From positions 1-40,748 of the forward strand of contig NZ_DIHC01000058.1 in assembly GCF_002419965.1 (NCBI RefSeq): DNA of 40,748 nucleotides, in the 5' to 3' direction. Positions 26,085-33,988 of this stretch are shown piece by piece. The translations under genes were made by a program, and so were the position numbers. Source of the DNA: Pseudomonas sp. UBA5706. Its GTDB lineage: Bacteria; Pseudomonadota; Gammaproteobacteria; Pseudomonadales; Pseudomonadaceae. The notes beneath the pieces were generated by a model that was given only the letters and a program-made list of their open reading frames with translations, was not told the origin of the DNA and made no database searches. Within the stretch, counting starts at the first letter, position 1. Every line of letters starts with the position of its first letter.

Positions 26085-27469
26085 GATTCGGTCGTATCCA
26101 CGGTGAGTGCTTCGCAGGTAAGCAGGCTGCGCACCTGCGCAAGCTGTTCCAGACGCAGCAGGTCATCGAACAGGCGCTGCGCCCGCAAAACAGGCAAGAC
26201 CTGGCTGGCGCAGTGCATGAATTTGTCGTGCAGCTGTGCTCCGGACAGCGGCCTGGCAGCAGAGCCCAGCGGCATGGCGCAGAAGCGCTCGACACTGCTG
26301 CCGTCGCGGCGCACGACCCTGACCCAGGCGCCTTCGGGGGCCGTTTCAAGCAACGCCGGTTGCCAGCGCTCGCTGCTGCACATGCGCACGCTGCGCATCA
26401 GTTGCTGCAGATCAGCGCGGGCGAGCACGTCCGGGTCAAGTGAAGCGAGCGTGATGTCGCCCAACAGTGCCGTGCCGCCCAGGGCGAAGGGCATGCTGAA
26501 CTGCGCCTGTTGGCGTGTTACAGGGGTGTCATGGATCAGATTCTGGATCACGATCGGTGGCACATCGCAGACGATTTCGCCGATATCGGCCACGTTGATA
26601 TCGCCAGCGGCGAACATCTCGCGCAGGGCATCGACCGCTGCGTGTGCAGACAGGCACACGGGCACGCGCTTGATATCGACGCCGGGCATGATCAGGCTCC
26701 AGCGGCTGCCCAGGGTGAGCGAAGGCTTGAGCAGCCCGCCATTGAACATCGCTGCCAGGCCTTGCTCATGCTCGACCACTGACTGCGGCCCACTGCTGCC
26801 GTGAGCGGCCAGCCACGCGGCAATGACACCGGCCTCGCTGCTGCGGCCGGCCAGTAGCATCTTGGCGTCGCTGCCGAAACCGGCCTTCATGCCACCGGTG
26901 CCGCAAAGGGCGATGCCCAGTGCAGCTGCGGTCTGTTCCGCATTCAGGCCCAAGGCGTGACTGGCGGCAGCGCAGGCGCCGACGACGCCAAGCACACCGG
27001 TGGTCCACCAGCCGCGATCGTAGACCTGCCGGGTTAACGCTTTTGCCAGCGCGTATTCGCATTCGGCACCGACGACGAACGCGGCAAGCAGCTGCGCGCC
27101 GCTCAGATCGCGCATCTGTGCCACCGCCAGCGCGGCAGGCATGATCAACGCTGAACCGTGGACGAAGCCGGGATAGCAGTTGTCATCGAAATCCAGCGCA
27201 TGCGCCGCAGTGGCATTGACGAAAGCCGCAGCCGAGGCGGACAGGCCATGACGCTGGCCGAGCACTGCAGCATCGCCTTTCGCGGCACACAGACCGGCCA
27301 CCGTACGCGCCTGCTCAGCCACGTTGCTGTGGCTGCCCGCCAGCGCGACACCCAGGGTGTCGATCAGGCAACGCTTGGCGGCGTCCTGCACCGCTGGCGG
27401 GATGTCCGCCAGTTGCAGGCCCGCACTCCAGCGCGCCATCGTGACCAGGAAGGGGGTCAGGTTACTCAT
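26081..27469 (-). CDS. MmgE/PrpD family protein
   Basis: A 462-residue member of the MmgE/PrpD family, which includes 2-methylcitrate dehydratase, cis-aconitate decarboxylase and iminodisuccinate epimerase; members abstract a proton next to a carboxylate. The N-terminal helical domain contains AAKRCLIDTLGVALAGS. The active-site neighbourhood is HALDFDDNCYPGFVHGSA, where Asp and His are conserved. The C-terminal lid domain includes RVPVCLSAHAAVDALR. The start at 27469 lies two bases after the binding-protein stop; the frame is open upstream to 27508 but inside that gene. Being inserted between transporter genes and overlapping a permease, it must act on the imported compound. The reaction is unknown. 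Confidence 0.9.
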   Translation of the reverse strand: MSNLTPFLVTMARWSAGLQLADIPPAVQDAAKRCLIDTLGVALAGSHSNVAEQARTVAGLCAAKGDAAVLGQRHGLSASAAAFVNATAAHALDFDDNCYPGFVHGSALIMPAALAVAQMRDLSGAQLLAAFVVGAECEYALAKALTRQVYDRGWWTTGVLGVVGACAAASHALGLNAEQTAAALGIALCGTGGMKAGFGSDAKMLLAGRSSEAGVIAAWLAAHGSSGPQSVVEHEQGLAAMFNGGLLKPSLTLGSRWSLIMPGVDIKRVPVCLSAHAAVDALREMFAAGDINVADIGEIVCDVPPIVIQNLIHDTPVTRQQAQFSMPFALGGTALLGDITLASLDPDVLARADLQQLMRSVRMCSSERWQPALLETAPEGAWVRVVRRDGSSVERFCAMPLGSAARPLSGAQLHDKFMHCASQVLPVLRAQRLFDDLLRLEQLAQVRSLLTCEALTVDTTES

Positions 27470-27471
27470 GT

Positions 27472-28284
27472 TTATTCCGGAAGCTCGCCTGCCGGGGCGC
27501 CCAGCCATTTTTGCGAAATCGCATCCAGCGTGCCGTCAGCCTTGGCCTGGCGAATGATCTCGTTGACCTTGTTGCGCAGCTCAGGCTCGGCCTTGTTCAT
27601 GCCGATGTAATTGGGCGCGTTGGACAGCACCACCTTGAGCGCAATGTCCATGTTCGGGTTTTTCTGCTTTAGCGCAGCAGCCACGGTGGTGCCGATGGCG
27701 ACCATCTGCGTCTGGCCGGACAGAAACGCCGATATGCTGCTGTTGTTGTCTTCGAAGCGTTTGGTGATCGCCTCGGGCGCCATGTCGGTCAGCTCGCGAT
27801 CCTGCATCGAACCACGGGTCACCGAAACGGTCTTGCCGGCCATTTCGGCCATGGTTTTGACGGGCAGATCGGTTTTGCCGAACACCGCATCGAAGAACGG
27901 TGAATAGGCGATGCTGTAGTCGATGACCTTCTCGCGCTCAGGCGTCTTGCCCAGGGAAGAAATGGTGAAGTCGGCCTTGCCGGACTGAATGTAGGCCACC
28001 CGGTTCGGGGCGGTCACCGGCACCAGTTGCAGCTTCACGCCCAACTGCCTGGCCATCAGGTTAGCGACGTCGATGTCCAGCCCTTGCGGCACCATGTCCG
28101 GTCCGACATAGCCGTAGGGCGGGTAGTCCACGGGCACGGCGACGCGCAGCTGCTTGCTTTTGAGGATGTGGTCGAGCGCTTCACCAGCCTGGCTGACGCT
28201 GCAGCAGAGCAGGGCGCTGAGCCCCGCAAACAGGCCCGCGACGAGAAGGGTTTTGCGCAACGGCTTGCACGATCTGGTTTTCAT
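27472..28284 (-). CDS. ABC transporter periplasmic substrate-binding protein
   Basis: A 270-residue family-3 solute-binding protein for polar amino acids or similar. A Sec signal peptide is clear: KTRSCKPLRK, a hydrophobic core and SQAGEA as the likely cleavage site near residue 33. The mature protein begins ALDHILKSKQLRVAVPVDYPPYG; the family motif GLDIDVANLMARQLGVKL and the DFTISSLGKTPEREKVIDY stretch follow. The ATG at 28284 is supported by GGAG seven bases upstream; the longer open frame reaching 28866 runs through the regulator gene. It determines what the operon imports. Confidence 0.93.
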   Translation of the reverse strand: MKTRSCKPLRKTLLVAGLFAGLSALLCCSVSQAGEALDHILKSKQLRVAVPVDYPPYGYVGPDMVPQGLDIDVANLMARQLGVKLQLVPVTAPNRVAYIQSGKADFTISSLGKTPEREKVIDYSIAYSPFFDAVFGKTDLPVKTMAEMAGKTVSVTRGSMQDRELTDMAPEAITKRFEDNNSSISAFLSGQTQMVAIGTTVAAALKQKNPNMDIALKVVLSNAPNYIGMNKAEPELRNKVNEIIRQAKADGTLDAISQKWLGAPAGELPE

Positions 28285-28343
28285 CAGGACGCTCCGGTAG
28301 ATGAATGATTCGAAACAGCTGTAAAGGCAGGCGTTGAAAGGGT

Positions 28344-29219
28344 TCAGCCCAGGTCCCACCACTCGCCCAGGGCGAGCAGTTTTTCTTCGGTGTGGGTGAC
28401 CGAGGCTTCTATGTCCTGGGTGGAGGCGGCCGACATCAACGCCACCAGCATCTCGCTGACCAGCATGGCCGGGACGATGGTGTCGTAGAACGACGGGGTC
28501 TGGTTTTTCACGATGATGCTCTCGGCCGCCAGCCTCGCGGTGGGTGAGGTCAGGCTGTCGGTGATGGTGATGATGCGCACGCCTTGCTGATGCAGATAGT
28601 TGGTCAGGGTGATCAACCGGCGGGAGTAGCGCGGCAGGCTGCACACCAGTGCGACATCCTTGGGCGTGGTCTGGTTGATGATCGACATGACACCGCTTTC
28701 GCCGGCGCCTTCGACCAGCCTCACGTTCCTGGCGAAATAGGACGCCACATGGGAAAACTGGAAGGCCACGCCGAACGAGGAACGCATGCCCAGGCAATAC
28801 ACCTGGCGTGCCCCGGCGAGCAGGGCCACGGCGCGGGAGATGGCGCGCAGGTTGTCGTTGCTGCACATCGACTGGATCTGCTCGATGGCGTTGTTGGCCA
28901 TGTCCTGAATCACCCGCTGCTCGCCGACCCGTTGCTTGAGTTCCACCAGATCGTGAGCACGGGAGCCGTAAGCGCTGTTCTGCCCGCGCAGCGAATCGAT
29001 GAACAATTCACGCAACTGGTCATAGCCGGTCATGCCCAGGCGCTTGGCCAGGCGAGTCATGGTGGAGGGCGGGACATTGGCCAGGCGGGCGATGTCGCGC
29101 ATCGACATCACGGCGATTTCGTGGGGGTTATCGAGAATGAAACTGGCGGCCGTGCGCTCCTGCCGAGGAAAGCGCTCGAACTGTTGCTTAAGCTGGCTGC
29201 AGAGCAAATCGCGATCCAT
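28344..29219 (-). CDS. RpiR/MurR-family transcriptional regulator
   Basis: A 291-residue regulator with an N-terminal HTH_6 domain (FPRQERTAASFILDNP, then MSMRDIARLANVPPSTMTRL) and a C-terminal SIS domain (VYCLGMRSSFGVAFQFSHV, then PRYSRRLITLTNYLHQQG) that usually binds a phosphosugar or other small effector. ATG 29219 is preferred over GTG 29231 because AGGTGA is placed correctly before it. It is the first gene of the catabolic operon, 59 bp before the binding protein, and lies 27 bases past the start predicted from a sigma-54 consensus sequence. It probably senses the imported nitrogen compound or a product. Confidence 0.92.
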   Translation of the reverse strand: MDRDLLCSQLKQQFERFPRQERTAASFILDNPHEIAVMSMRDIARLANVPPSTMTRLAKRLGMTGYDQLRELFIDSLRGQNSAYGSRAHDLVELKQRVGEQRVIQDMANNAIEQIQSMCSNDNLRAISRAVALLAGARQVYCLGMRSSFGVAFQFSHVASYFARNVRLVEGAGESGVMSIINQTTPKDVALVCSLPRYSRRLITLTNYLHQQGVRIITITDSLTSPTARLAAESIIVKNQTPSFYDTIVPAMLVSEMLVALMSAASTQDIEASVTHTEEKLLALGEWWDLG

Positions 29220-29256
29220 TCGGCATATCACCTAAAAGCGAAGTTGCAGGTGAAAT

Positions 29257-29273
29257 TGCAACGCTTGTGCCAA
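29257..29273 (-). promoter_or_regulatory. Candidate sigma-54 (RpoN) promoter of the catabolic operon
   Basis: On the minus strand TTGGCAC at 29273-29267, a five-base spacer AAGCG, and TTGCA at 29261-29257. This fits the YTGGCAC-N5-TTGCW consensus with invariant GG and GC correctly spaced; only the preferred G right after the CAC is missing. Transcription would start near 29246, 27 bases before the regulator's ATG. Two NtrC-like sites lie about 215-248 bp upstream. Confidence 0.65.
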
Positions 29274-29283
29274 AAATATTCGA

Positions 29284-29303
29284 AATGATTCAATTGATTC
29301 ATT
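29284..29303. promoter_or_regulatory. Near-palindromic candidate operator
   Basis: AATGATTCAATTGATTCATT is a 20-bp sequence symmetric at 18 positions. It can also be read as two TGATTCA direct repeats (29286-29292, 29295-29301). A third TGATTCA is at 29372-29378. It is immediately upstream of the sigma-54 element, so it may be the RpiR protein's own site. Confidence 0.45.
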
Positions 29304-29460
29304 CGCCGGACGTGGTCATTCGCCGCAGGTGGAAGGCTAAAGCGACCGGGATCGGCGCATTTCGGTTGCAATGATTCAAAAATAACCGGCAGTGGTTCAG
29401 TTGGGGCAGCCAGCGACGCGCATTTTCCGTCTAACCGTTGGTAACTACACAGGCAGCGCG

Positions 29461-29494
29461 TGCATCAGGCCGGTGCAGCGCACCCTCCCGGTGC
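29461..29494. promoter_or_regulatory. Pair of candidate NtrC enhancer sites
   Basis: TGCATCA-GGC-CGGTGCA at 29461-29477 agrees with the NtrC consensus TGCACCA-N3-TGGTGCA at 12 of 14 positions. A second half-conserved dyad, GCACC-N5-GGTGC, lies at 29480-29494, centred 18 bp away. The position, roughly 220-250 bp upstream of the predicted sigma-54 start, is usual for an enhancer. Confidence 0.5.
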
Positions 29495-29615
29495 GGGATC
29501 AGTCCTTCGCGCAATGCCCCGTTGCCTTCCTTGACCCTCGAGCCGGAGGTATTAAATGAAGGGCTGGAAATTCAGGAGCGCTGCCTGGCGGCTTGAGCTG
29601 ATGGCAAGCTCGCCC

Positions 29616-29692
29616 AGCCCTGTAGCAATCAAGCTTGCGATCGCTAGCGATCTTGCAGGCTCTGCCGCCAGCAAGCCGCTTTGCCACAGGAA
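29616..29692. repeat. Worn REP-like palindrome pair in the rpiR/kaiC gap
   Basis: CTGTAGCAATCAAGC, a GCGATCGCTAGCGATC palindromic core and a closing GCAAGCCGCTTTGCCACAGG resemble a degraded Pseudomonas REP doublet. The upstream part (29493-29615) includes an ATG at 29556 with GGAGG before it, but that frame runs straight into the repeat and is probably a remnant. Nothing else is visible between 29500 and 29839. Confidence 0.45.
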
Positions 29693-29839
29693 CTGCGGTA
29701 GGGCAATGGCGAATGAGGCGCAAGGCCCGCCGGTGCTTCATCCGTTCGGAACTGACACGACCTGGCGCTCATCAAAAAAATGCACGTCCCTCGCTCGGCG
29801 CACTCCAACCTTGTGCATTCACCACAGGAGCCAGTGGCC

Positions 29840-30145
29840 ATGAGCACGAAATCCCCGGCGGCCGATCAAGACCGCGTCAATCCGACCGACGATACACCCG
29901 AGTATCCCTTGTCGGCACCGATCAAACCCGATGACCCGATGACCCGGAGCGCCGCAGCGAGCAATCCAAAGCTGAAACCGATGGCTGTGTCGAAGAACAG
30001 GCAGGTTCCGTTCAGGCTTTGTAACCACAGTCCCTTTCCTCGTGCAGTTGCTAGCTATTCGTCACCGATGATGATTGTTCTTGGAATGCGCCGCCAAACG
30101 CGGAAGAATGCGCACTTTCGTCGTGCGCATCGCTCGCACCGCTGA
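29840..30145 (+). CDS. Small hypothetical protein, possibly broken at its C-terminus
   Basis: A 101-residue frame opens at ATG 29840 with AGGAG at 29826-29830. The first 40 residues are polar and proline-rich (STKSPAADQDRVNPTDDTPEYP) and look like a real small hydrophilic protein. After about residue 45 the composition turns basic and disordered (RRQTRKNAHFRRAHRSHR), as if the frame had shifted or the gene were fused to non-coding sequence. It ends 24 bp before the KaiC-like gene and could lead that transcript. I do not recognise it. Confidence 0.4.
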   Translation: MSTKSPAADQDRVNPTDDTPEYPLSAPIKPDDPMTRSAAASNPKLKPMAVSKNRQVPFRLCNHSPFPRAVASYSSPMMIVLGMRRQTRKNAHFRRAHRSHR

Positions 30146-30169
30146 CGATCACTGGCGGAGGAAGTACAT

Positions 30170-31594
30170 TTGAACCAGCTAAGACGCCTTCAGAGCGGAA
30201 TTCAGGGGCTGGATCAGCTGCTGAAGGGCGGCTTTGTCGCCGGGTCTTCTTATATCATTCAGGGTCGCCCCGGCTCTGGCAAAACTATCCTGGCCAACCA
30301 GATCGGTTTCAATCACGCCCGTGACGGCGGCCGCGTACTGTTCGCCACATTGCTGGCCGAGCCTCATGAGCGGCTGTTCCAGTTTCTCTCGACCTTGAGC
30401 TTCTTCGACAAGGACAGGATCGGCGATCAGATCCAGTTCGTCAGCGCTTTCGACACCATGGAAAGCGACGGCCTGGACGAAGTGGTCAAGCTGCTGCGCC
30501 GCGAAATCGTGCGGCAGAAATCCACGGTGATGATTCTCGACGGCCTGCTGAACGCTCGCTCCAGGGCGGATTCGCCAATCAATACCAAGCGTTTCATCTC
30601 CGAATTGCAGGGGCATGCAGCATTCGCCGGTTGCACGGTATTCTTTCTCACCAGCTCACAGCTGGACGACGGTAGCCCGGAACATACGATGGTTGATGGC
30701 GTGATCGAACTGGGCGAAGAACTGGTAGGCACCAAGTCCGTGCGCCGCATCAAGATGCGCAAGACCCGTGGCAGCGGGGCGATTCCCGGCTCCCATGAGT
30801 GTGAGATCACCGACGACGGTCTGGTGGTTTATCCGCGGCTGGAAAGCACGGTCACCCACTCCTCGATGCGCGACAGCGATCAGCTCACCCTGGTCCCCAG
30901 CGGGCTTGCCGGGCTGGACCCGTTGATCGGTGGCGGTTTGGTGGCATCGTCCGTCACGTTGCTGATGGGGCCTTCGGGTGCTGGCAAAACGTCTACCGGT
31001 ATCAGCTTTCTCGGTCAATCCAGCGTCGAGGAACCGGGGCTGCACTTCGGTTTCTACGAGTCGCCGCAGCGCCTGCGCATGAAGGCGGCGGCGCTGGGGG
31101 TAGACCTGGCGGGGCTCGAGCAGTCAGGCGCGCTGTCGATCATGTGGAACTCCAATACCACCGAGCTGATCGACAAGCTGGCGCTGAACCTGCTGCAGGT
31201 CGTCCAAGACAAGCGCATCAAGCGCGTATTTCTCGACAGCCTGGGTGGGATGTTTCGAGCCGCGGCGGACAAGACGCGCGTGCTTGACCTTTACGCCGCG
31301 CTCATGAGTGAGTTGCGCGCTCGCGGTGTTACGGTGGTTGCCACCTGGGAAGTGCGCGGTTTGCTGGGTGGAGAGGTCGATGCGCCTGCCCCTGATCTGT
31401 CGAGCATTGTCGACAACCTTTTGGTGCTGCGTTTCGTTCAGGAACCGGCTGAACTTAAACGCCAGCTGTCCATTCTTAAAGTAAGGGACAATCCCTACGA
31501 TCCTGCTTCACTGGAACTTTTTTTCGGTGATCAGGGTGTTGACGTGAAAAAGGTTCATTTCCATGCCCTTGGTGATACCACCCACACGTATTGA
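30170..31594 (+). CDS. KaiC-like double-domain ATPase
   Basis: A 474-residue RecA-fold protein with two KaiC domains. Walker A motifs are GRPGSGKT (32-39) and GPSGAGKT (267-274); Walker B segments are VMILD (120-124) and VFLD (353-356). The cyanobacterial KaiC catalytic Glu pairs are each reduced to one Glu (LLAEPHERL, FYESPQRL). The second domain's PDLSSIVDN aligns with the KaiC autophosphorylation region; Ser411-Ser412 fall where KaiC has Ser431-Thr432. Translation starts at TTG 30170, with GGAGGA upstream. No kaiA or kaiB is present. A receiver-only protein follows by 48 bp, so this is likely a signalling ATPase rather than a full clock. Confidence 0.9.
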   Translation: MNQLRRLQSGIQGLDQLLKGGFVAGSSYIIQGRPGSGKTILANQIGFNHARDGGRVLFATLLAEPHERLFQFLSTLSFFDKDRIGDQIQFVSAFDTMESDGLDEVVKLLRREIVRQKSTVMILDGLLNARSRADSPINTKRFISELQGHAAFAGCTVFFLTSSQLDDGSPEHTMVDGVIELGEELVGTKSVRRIKMRKTRGSGAIPGSHECEITDDGLVVYPRLESTVTHSSMRDSDQLTLVPSGLAGLDPLIGGGLVASSVTLLMGPSGAGKTSTGISFLGQSSVEEPGLHFGFYESPQRLRMKAAALGVDLAGLEQSGALSIMWNSNTTELIDKLALNLLQVVQDKRIKRVFLDSLGGMFRAAADKTRVLDLYAALMSELRARGVTVVATWEVRGLLGGEVDAPAPDLSSIVDNLLVLRFVQEPAELKRQLSILKVRDNPYDPASLELFFGDQGVDVKKVHFHALGDTTHTY

Positions 31595-31642
31595 TCGCGG
31601 CCCAGATCGCGCTCCCGGCGGGTCGAGCGGACCTAGAGCGTC

Positions 31643-32011
31643 ATGACCACGATATTGATCGTCGACGACGAATACCTGATTGCTGACGTGCTGAGCTTCG
31701 CGCTCGAGGACGAAGGTTATCTGACGGTGACCGCCGGTAGCGGGCAGCGTGCCTTGAGCATCCTGGAGCGGGAAAAGCCACAGCTGATCATCACCGACTA
31801 TATGATGCCGGGGATGAACGGTATCGAGTTTGCCGAGGCCGTGCGCGCACACAAGTCGCTGCATTCGGTGCCTGTGTTGCTGATGAGCGGTGCCCAGGCG
31901 CACCTGGGCCTGGCACGGCCTGATCTGTTCGTGCAGGTGTTCGACAAGCCGTTTGACATCCACATGGTGGTAGAGACGGTGAAGTCCCTGCTCAAACCCG
32001 ACGAGGCCTGA
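31643..32011 (+). CDS. Single-domain response regulator (receiver only)
   Basis: A 122-residue CheY-like receiver with no output domain. The acidic pocket is in ILIVDDEYLIAD, the phospho-acceptor Asp is in LIITDYMMPGMNG, the switch Ser in VLLMSGAQ and the Lys in VFDKPFD. It follows the KaiC-like gene by 48 bp, and the pair is probably an operon. The ribosome site is weak (CTAGAG). It may receive phosphate from a kinase encoded elsewhere and modulate, or be modulated by, the KaiC-like ATPase. Confidence 0.92.
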   Translation: MTTILIVDDEYLIADVLSFALEDEGYLTVTAGSGQRALSILEREKPQLIITDYMMPGMNGIEFAEAVRAHKSLHSVPVLLMSGAQAHLGLARPDLFVQVFDKPFDIHMVVETVKSLLKPDEA

Positions 32012-32090
32012 AACCACGGCATTGCGCATGCCTCAGATCGCCACTCTCCGTGCGAACCGCACTGGCGAGGTGGCTTTTCGTCTCGGCGAT

Positions 32091-32663
32091 CTAGCGCAGA
32101 ACGATGATCCTGGACACCAGCTCAGCGCTGTTTCTGGCCTGCAGTTTTTTCATTAGCCGGGCGCGGTGCACTTCGACCGTGCGATGGGAAATGCAGAGTT
32201 TGCGTGCGACCTCCTTGCAGGTCAGCCCGTTGACGATGTGCGCGGAGATCTCGCGCTCCCTTGGTGTCAGGTTGACGGTGGGTCGAAAGGTGCGGTCCAT
32301 GCGCTCGAAATGCCAGACCATCAGTAGGAAGGGGTCGTCGGGGGTGAGGGTGTAGCCATTGGCGCGCGCCCAGAATACCTCGCCGCTACGGTGCTGCATG
32401 AAGCGTTCATCGCTATAAGCGCCGTTATGGGCATTGCGAAGCCAGCTCAGGCTGCGCTCACCGATGGCCTGGTAGTCGGCGCGTGAGGGGTAAAGCTTCA
32501 GAATCAGCTGCTCGGCAAGGTCGTGGCGCTCGTAGCCAAACAGGCTCAGGAAAGCTTCGTTGAAGTCCAGCATCCGACGATTGCCGGTGATCACATGGGG
32601 CGCCGGGGACACCTGGAATGCCAGTCGCTCGATATCCTTTAGTTGATCCGATTCGCGGTTCAT
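32091..32663 (-). CDS. PAS-LuxR transcriptional regulator
   Basis: A 190-residue one-component regulator: a PAS domain at about residues 12-120 (VITGNRRMLDFNEAFLSLFGY, then RSGEVFWARANGYTL) and a LuxR-type helix-turn-helix at 130-190 (NLTPREREISAHIVNGLT, then EVARKLCISHRTVEVHRAR). It has no receiver domain. It is divergent from the thiolase operon across 144 bp and is its likely regulator. AAAGGA precedes the ATG at short spacing. The ligand is unknown. Confidence 0.9.
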   Translation of the reverse strand: MNRESDQLKDIERLAFQVSPAPHVITGNRRMLDFNEAFLSLFGYERHDLAEQLILKLYPSRADYQAIGERSLSWLRNAHNGAYSDERFMQHRSGEVFWARANGYTLTPDDPFLLMVWHFERMDRTFRPTVNLTPREREISAHIVNGLTCKEVARKLCISHRTVEVHRARLMKKLQARNSAELVSRIIVLR

Positions 32664-32807
32664 CGTCCTTTCTCGCTGTTTACTTGTCCTAAGTGCAACC
32701 CAATATCGGTCGATCGACTACTCATCCATATACGTAGTTGTACGAACTGGCGTGCGTGGTTTGTCGTGGGCCATTGTAAGGAACGCCTGACCATAAGGAG
32801 AAATAAA
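32664..32807. promoter_or_regulatory. Divergent promoter region with a small palindrome
   Basis: Between the PAS-LuxR gene and the thiolase, GTCGATCGAC at 32709-32718 is a perfect 10-bp palindrome, followed by TACGTA at 32731-32736. Either may be part of the regulator's site. AAGGAG at 32795-32800 is the thiolase ribosome-binding site. Confidence 0.35.
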
Positions 32808-33986
32808 ATGGCCAATGACAGCGTATCCATCGTCGCCGCCGGTCACACCCGCTTTGGGCGTCTGGACAACATGACCCTTGAGGACCTGATCGTTCAGGTC
32901 AGCCGTCAGGCGCTGCAGGATGCCGCGATTGATGCCGCACAAATCGACGCGATTTTTCTCGGGCATTTCAATTCGGGCCTGGTTGCCGACGGTTTCCCCG
33001 CCTCGCTGGTGCTGCAGGCTGATCCCGCCCTGCGTTTCAAACCCGCGACCCGCTGCGAAAATGCCTGTGCATCCGGTTCTGCCGCAGTGCAGGCGGGTAT
33101 CAATGCAATCCTGAGCGGGGCTGCCGAGCTGGTGCTGGTGGTTGGCGCGGAAAAGATGACGTCCAATTCCACGGCACAGGTCACCCAGGCACTCGCTGGC
33201 GCCGGTTACCAGCATGGCGCGGAAGAGGCCGGCTTGAGCTTTCCGCAGCTGTTCGGTATTGCTGCCGGGCATTATCAAAGCCGCTATCAAAGCCCGCTGT
33301 CGACCATGGCCGCCATCGCGGCGAAGAACCATGCCAACGCCATGAGCAACCCGCTGGCGCAGATGCACAAGGTGATGACCTTCGAGCATTGCAATAACGT
33401 TTCCGAGAGCAACCCCTTGATCGCCGCGCCCCTGCGATTGAGCGACTGCTCGCTGATCAGCGATGGTGCGGCGGCGATCGTCCTGGCATCGCCTAAACGC
33501 GCGCGGGAATTTCGTCGGGAGGTACTGATCCGCGGCACCTGCCAGGTCAACGATGTCCTGCCCATCGCGCAGCGCGACATTCTCGCGTTCGAAGGCCCGC
33601 AGCGGGCGATTCACACGGCGTTGCGTAAGTCGGGCACGACCCTGGCGGACATCGGTTTTGCCGAAGTGCATGATTGTTTCACCATCGCCGAGCTGTTGAT
33701 CTACGAGGCCATGGGCCTTGCGCCAAAGGGCGAAGGGCATCGCGCCCTGGATGACGGTATCGTACAGGCGGGCGGGCGTCTGCCGGTGAATCTGTCGGGC
33801 GGCCTGAAGGCCAAGGGGCACCCGGTGGGCGCCACCGGGGTTTCGATGCATGCATTGGCATTTCATCAATTGACGGGTGATCCCATTGGCGTTGCAGCCC
33901 CTGCCGCCGAATTTGGATTGCTGTTTAATATGGGCGGTATGGCTGTGGCCAACTACGCCACCGTATTGCAAGCGCGCAGAGCCTGA
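32808..33986 (+). CDS. Thiolase (acetyl-CoA acetyltransferase, SCP-x-like)
   Basis: A 392-residue thiolase of the SCP-x/nonspecific type. The nucleophile is Cys87 in ENACASGSAA, the HDCFTIAELL motif supplies a catalytic His, and GGLKAKGHPVGATGV is the C-terminal glycine-rich motif. It cleaves 3-oxoacyl-CoA with CoA, or runs in reverse. The ATG at 32808 is chosen for its AAGGAG site; the open frame extends to 32643 across the divergent regulator's promoter. It is followed after two bases by the CoA ligase gene, so the two are translated together. Confidence 0.92.
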   Translation: MANDSVSIVAAGHTRFGRLDNMTLEDLIVQVSRQALQDAAIDAAQIDAIFLGHFNSGLVADGFPASLVLQADPALRFKPATRCENACASGSAAVQAGINAILSGAAELVLVVGAEKMTSNSTAQVTQALAGAGYQHGAEEAGLSFPQLFGIAAGHYQSRYQSPLSTMAAIAAKNHANAMSNPLAQMHKVMTFEHCNNVSESNPLIAAPLRLSDCSLISDGAAAIVLASPKRAREFRREVLIRGTCQVNDVLPIAQRDILAFEGPQRAIHTALRKSGTTLADIGFAEVHDCFTIAELLIYEAMGLAPKGEGHRALDDGIVQAGGRLPVNLSGGLKAKGHPVGATGVSMHALAFHQLTGDPIGVAAPAAEFGLLFNMGGMAVANYATVLQARRA

Positions 33987-33988
33987 GG

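Noticed and set aside
29556..29843. 95-codon frame with a good GGAGG site in the rpiR/kaiC gap
   Set aside because: After a few codons it runs into a worn REP element, and the encoded sequence is repeat-derived; at most a gene remnant.
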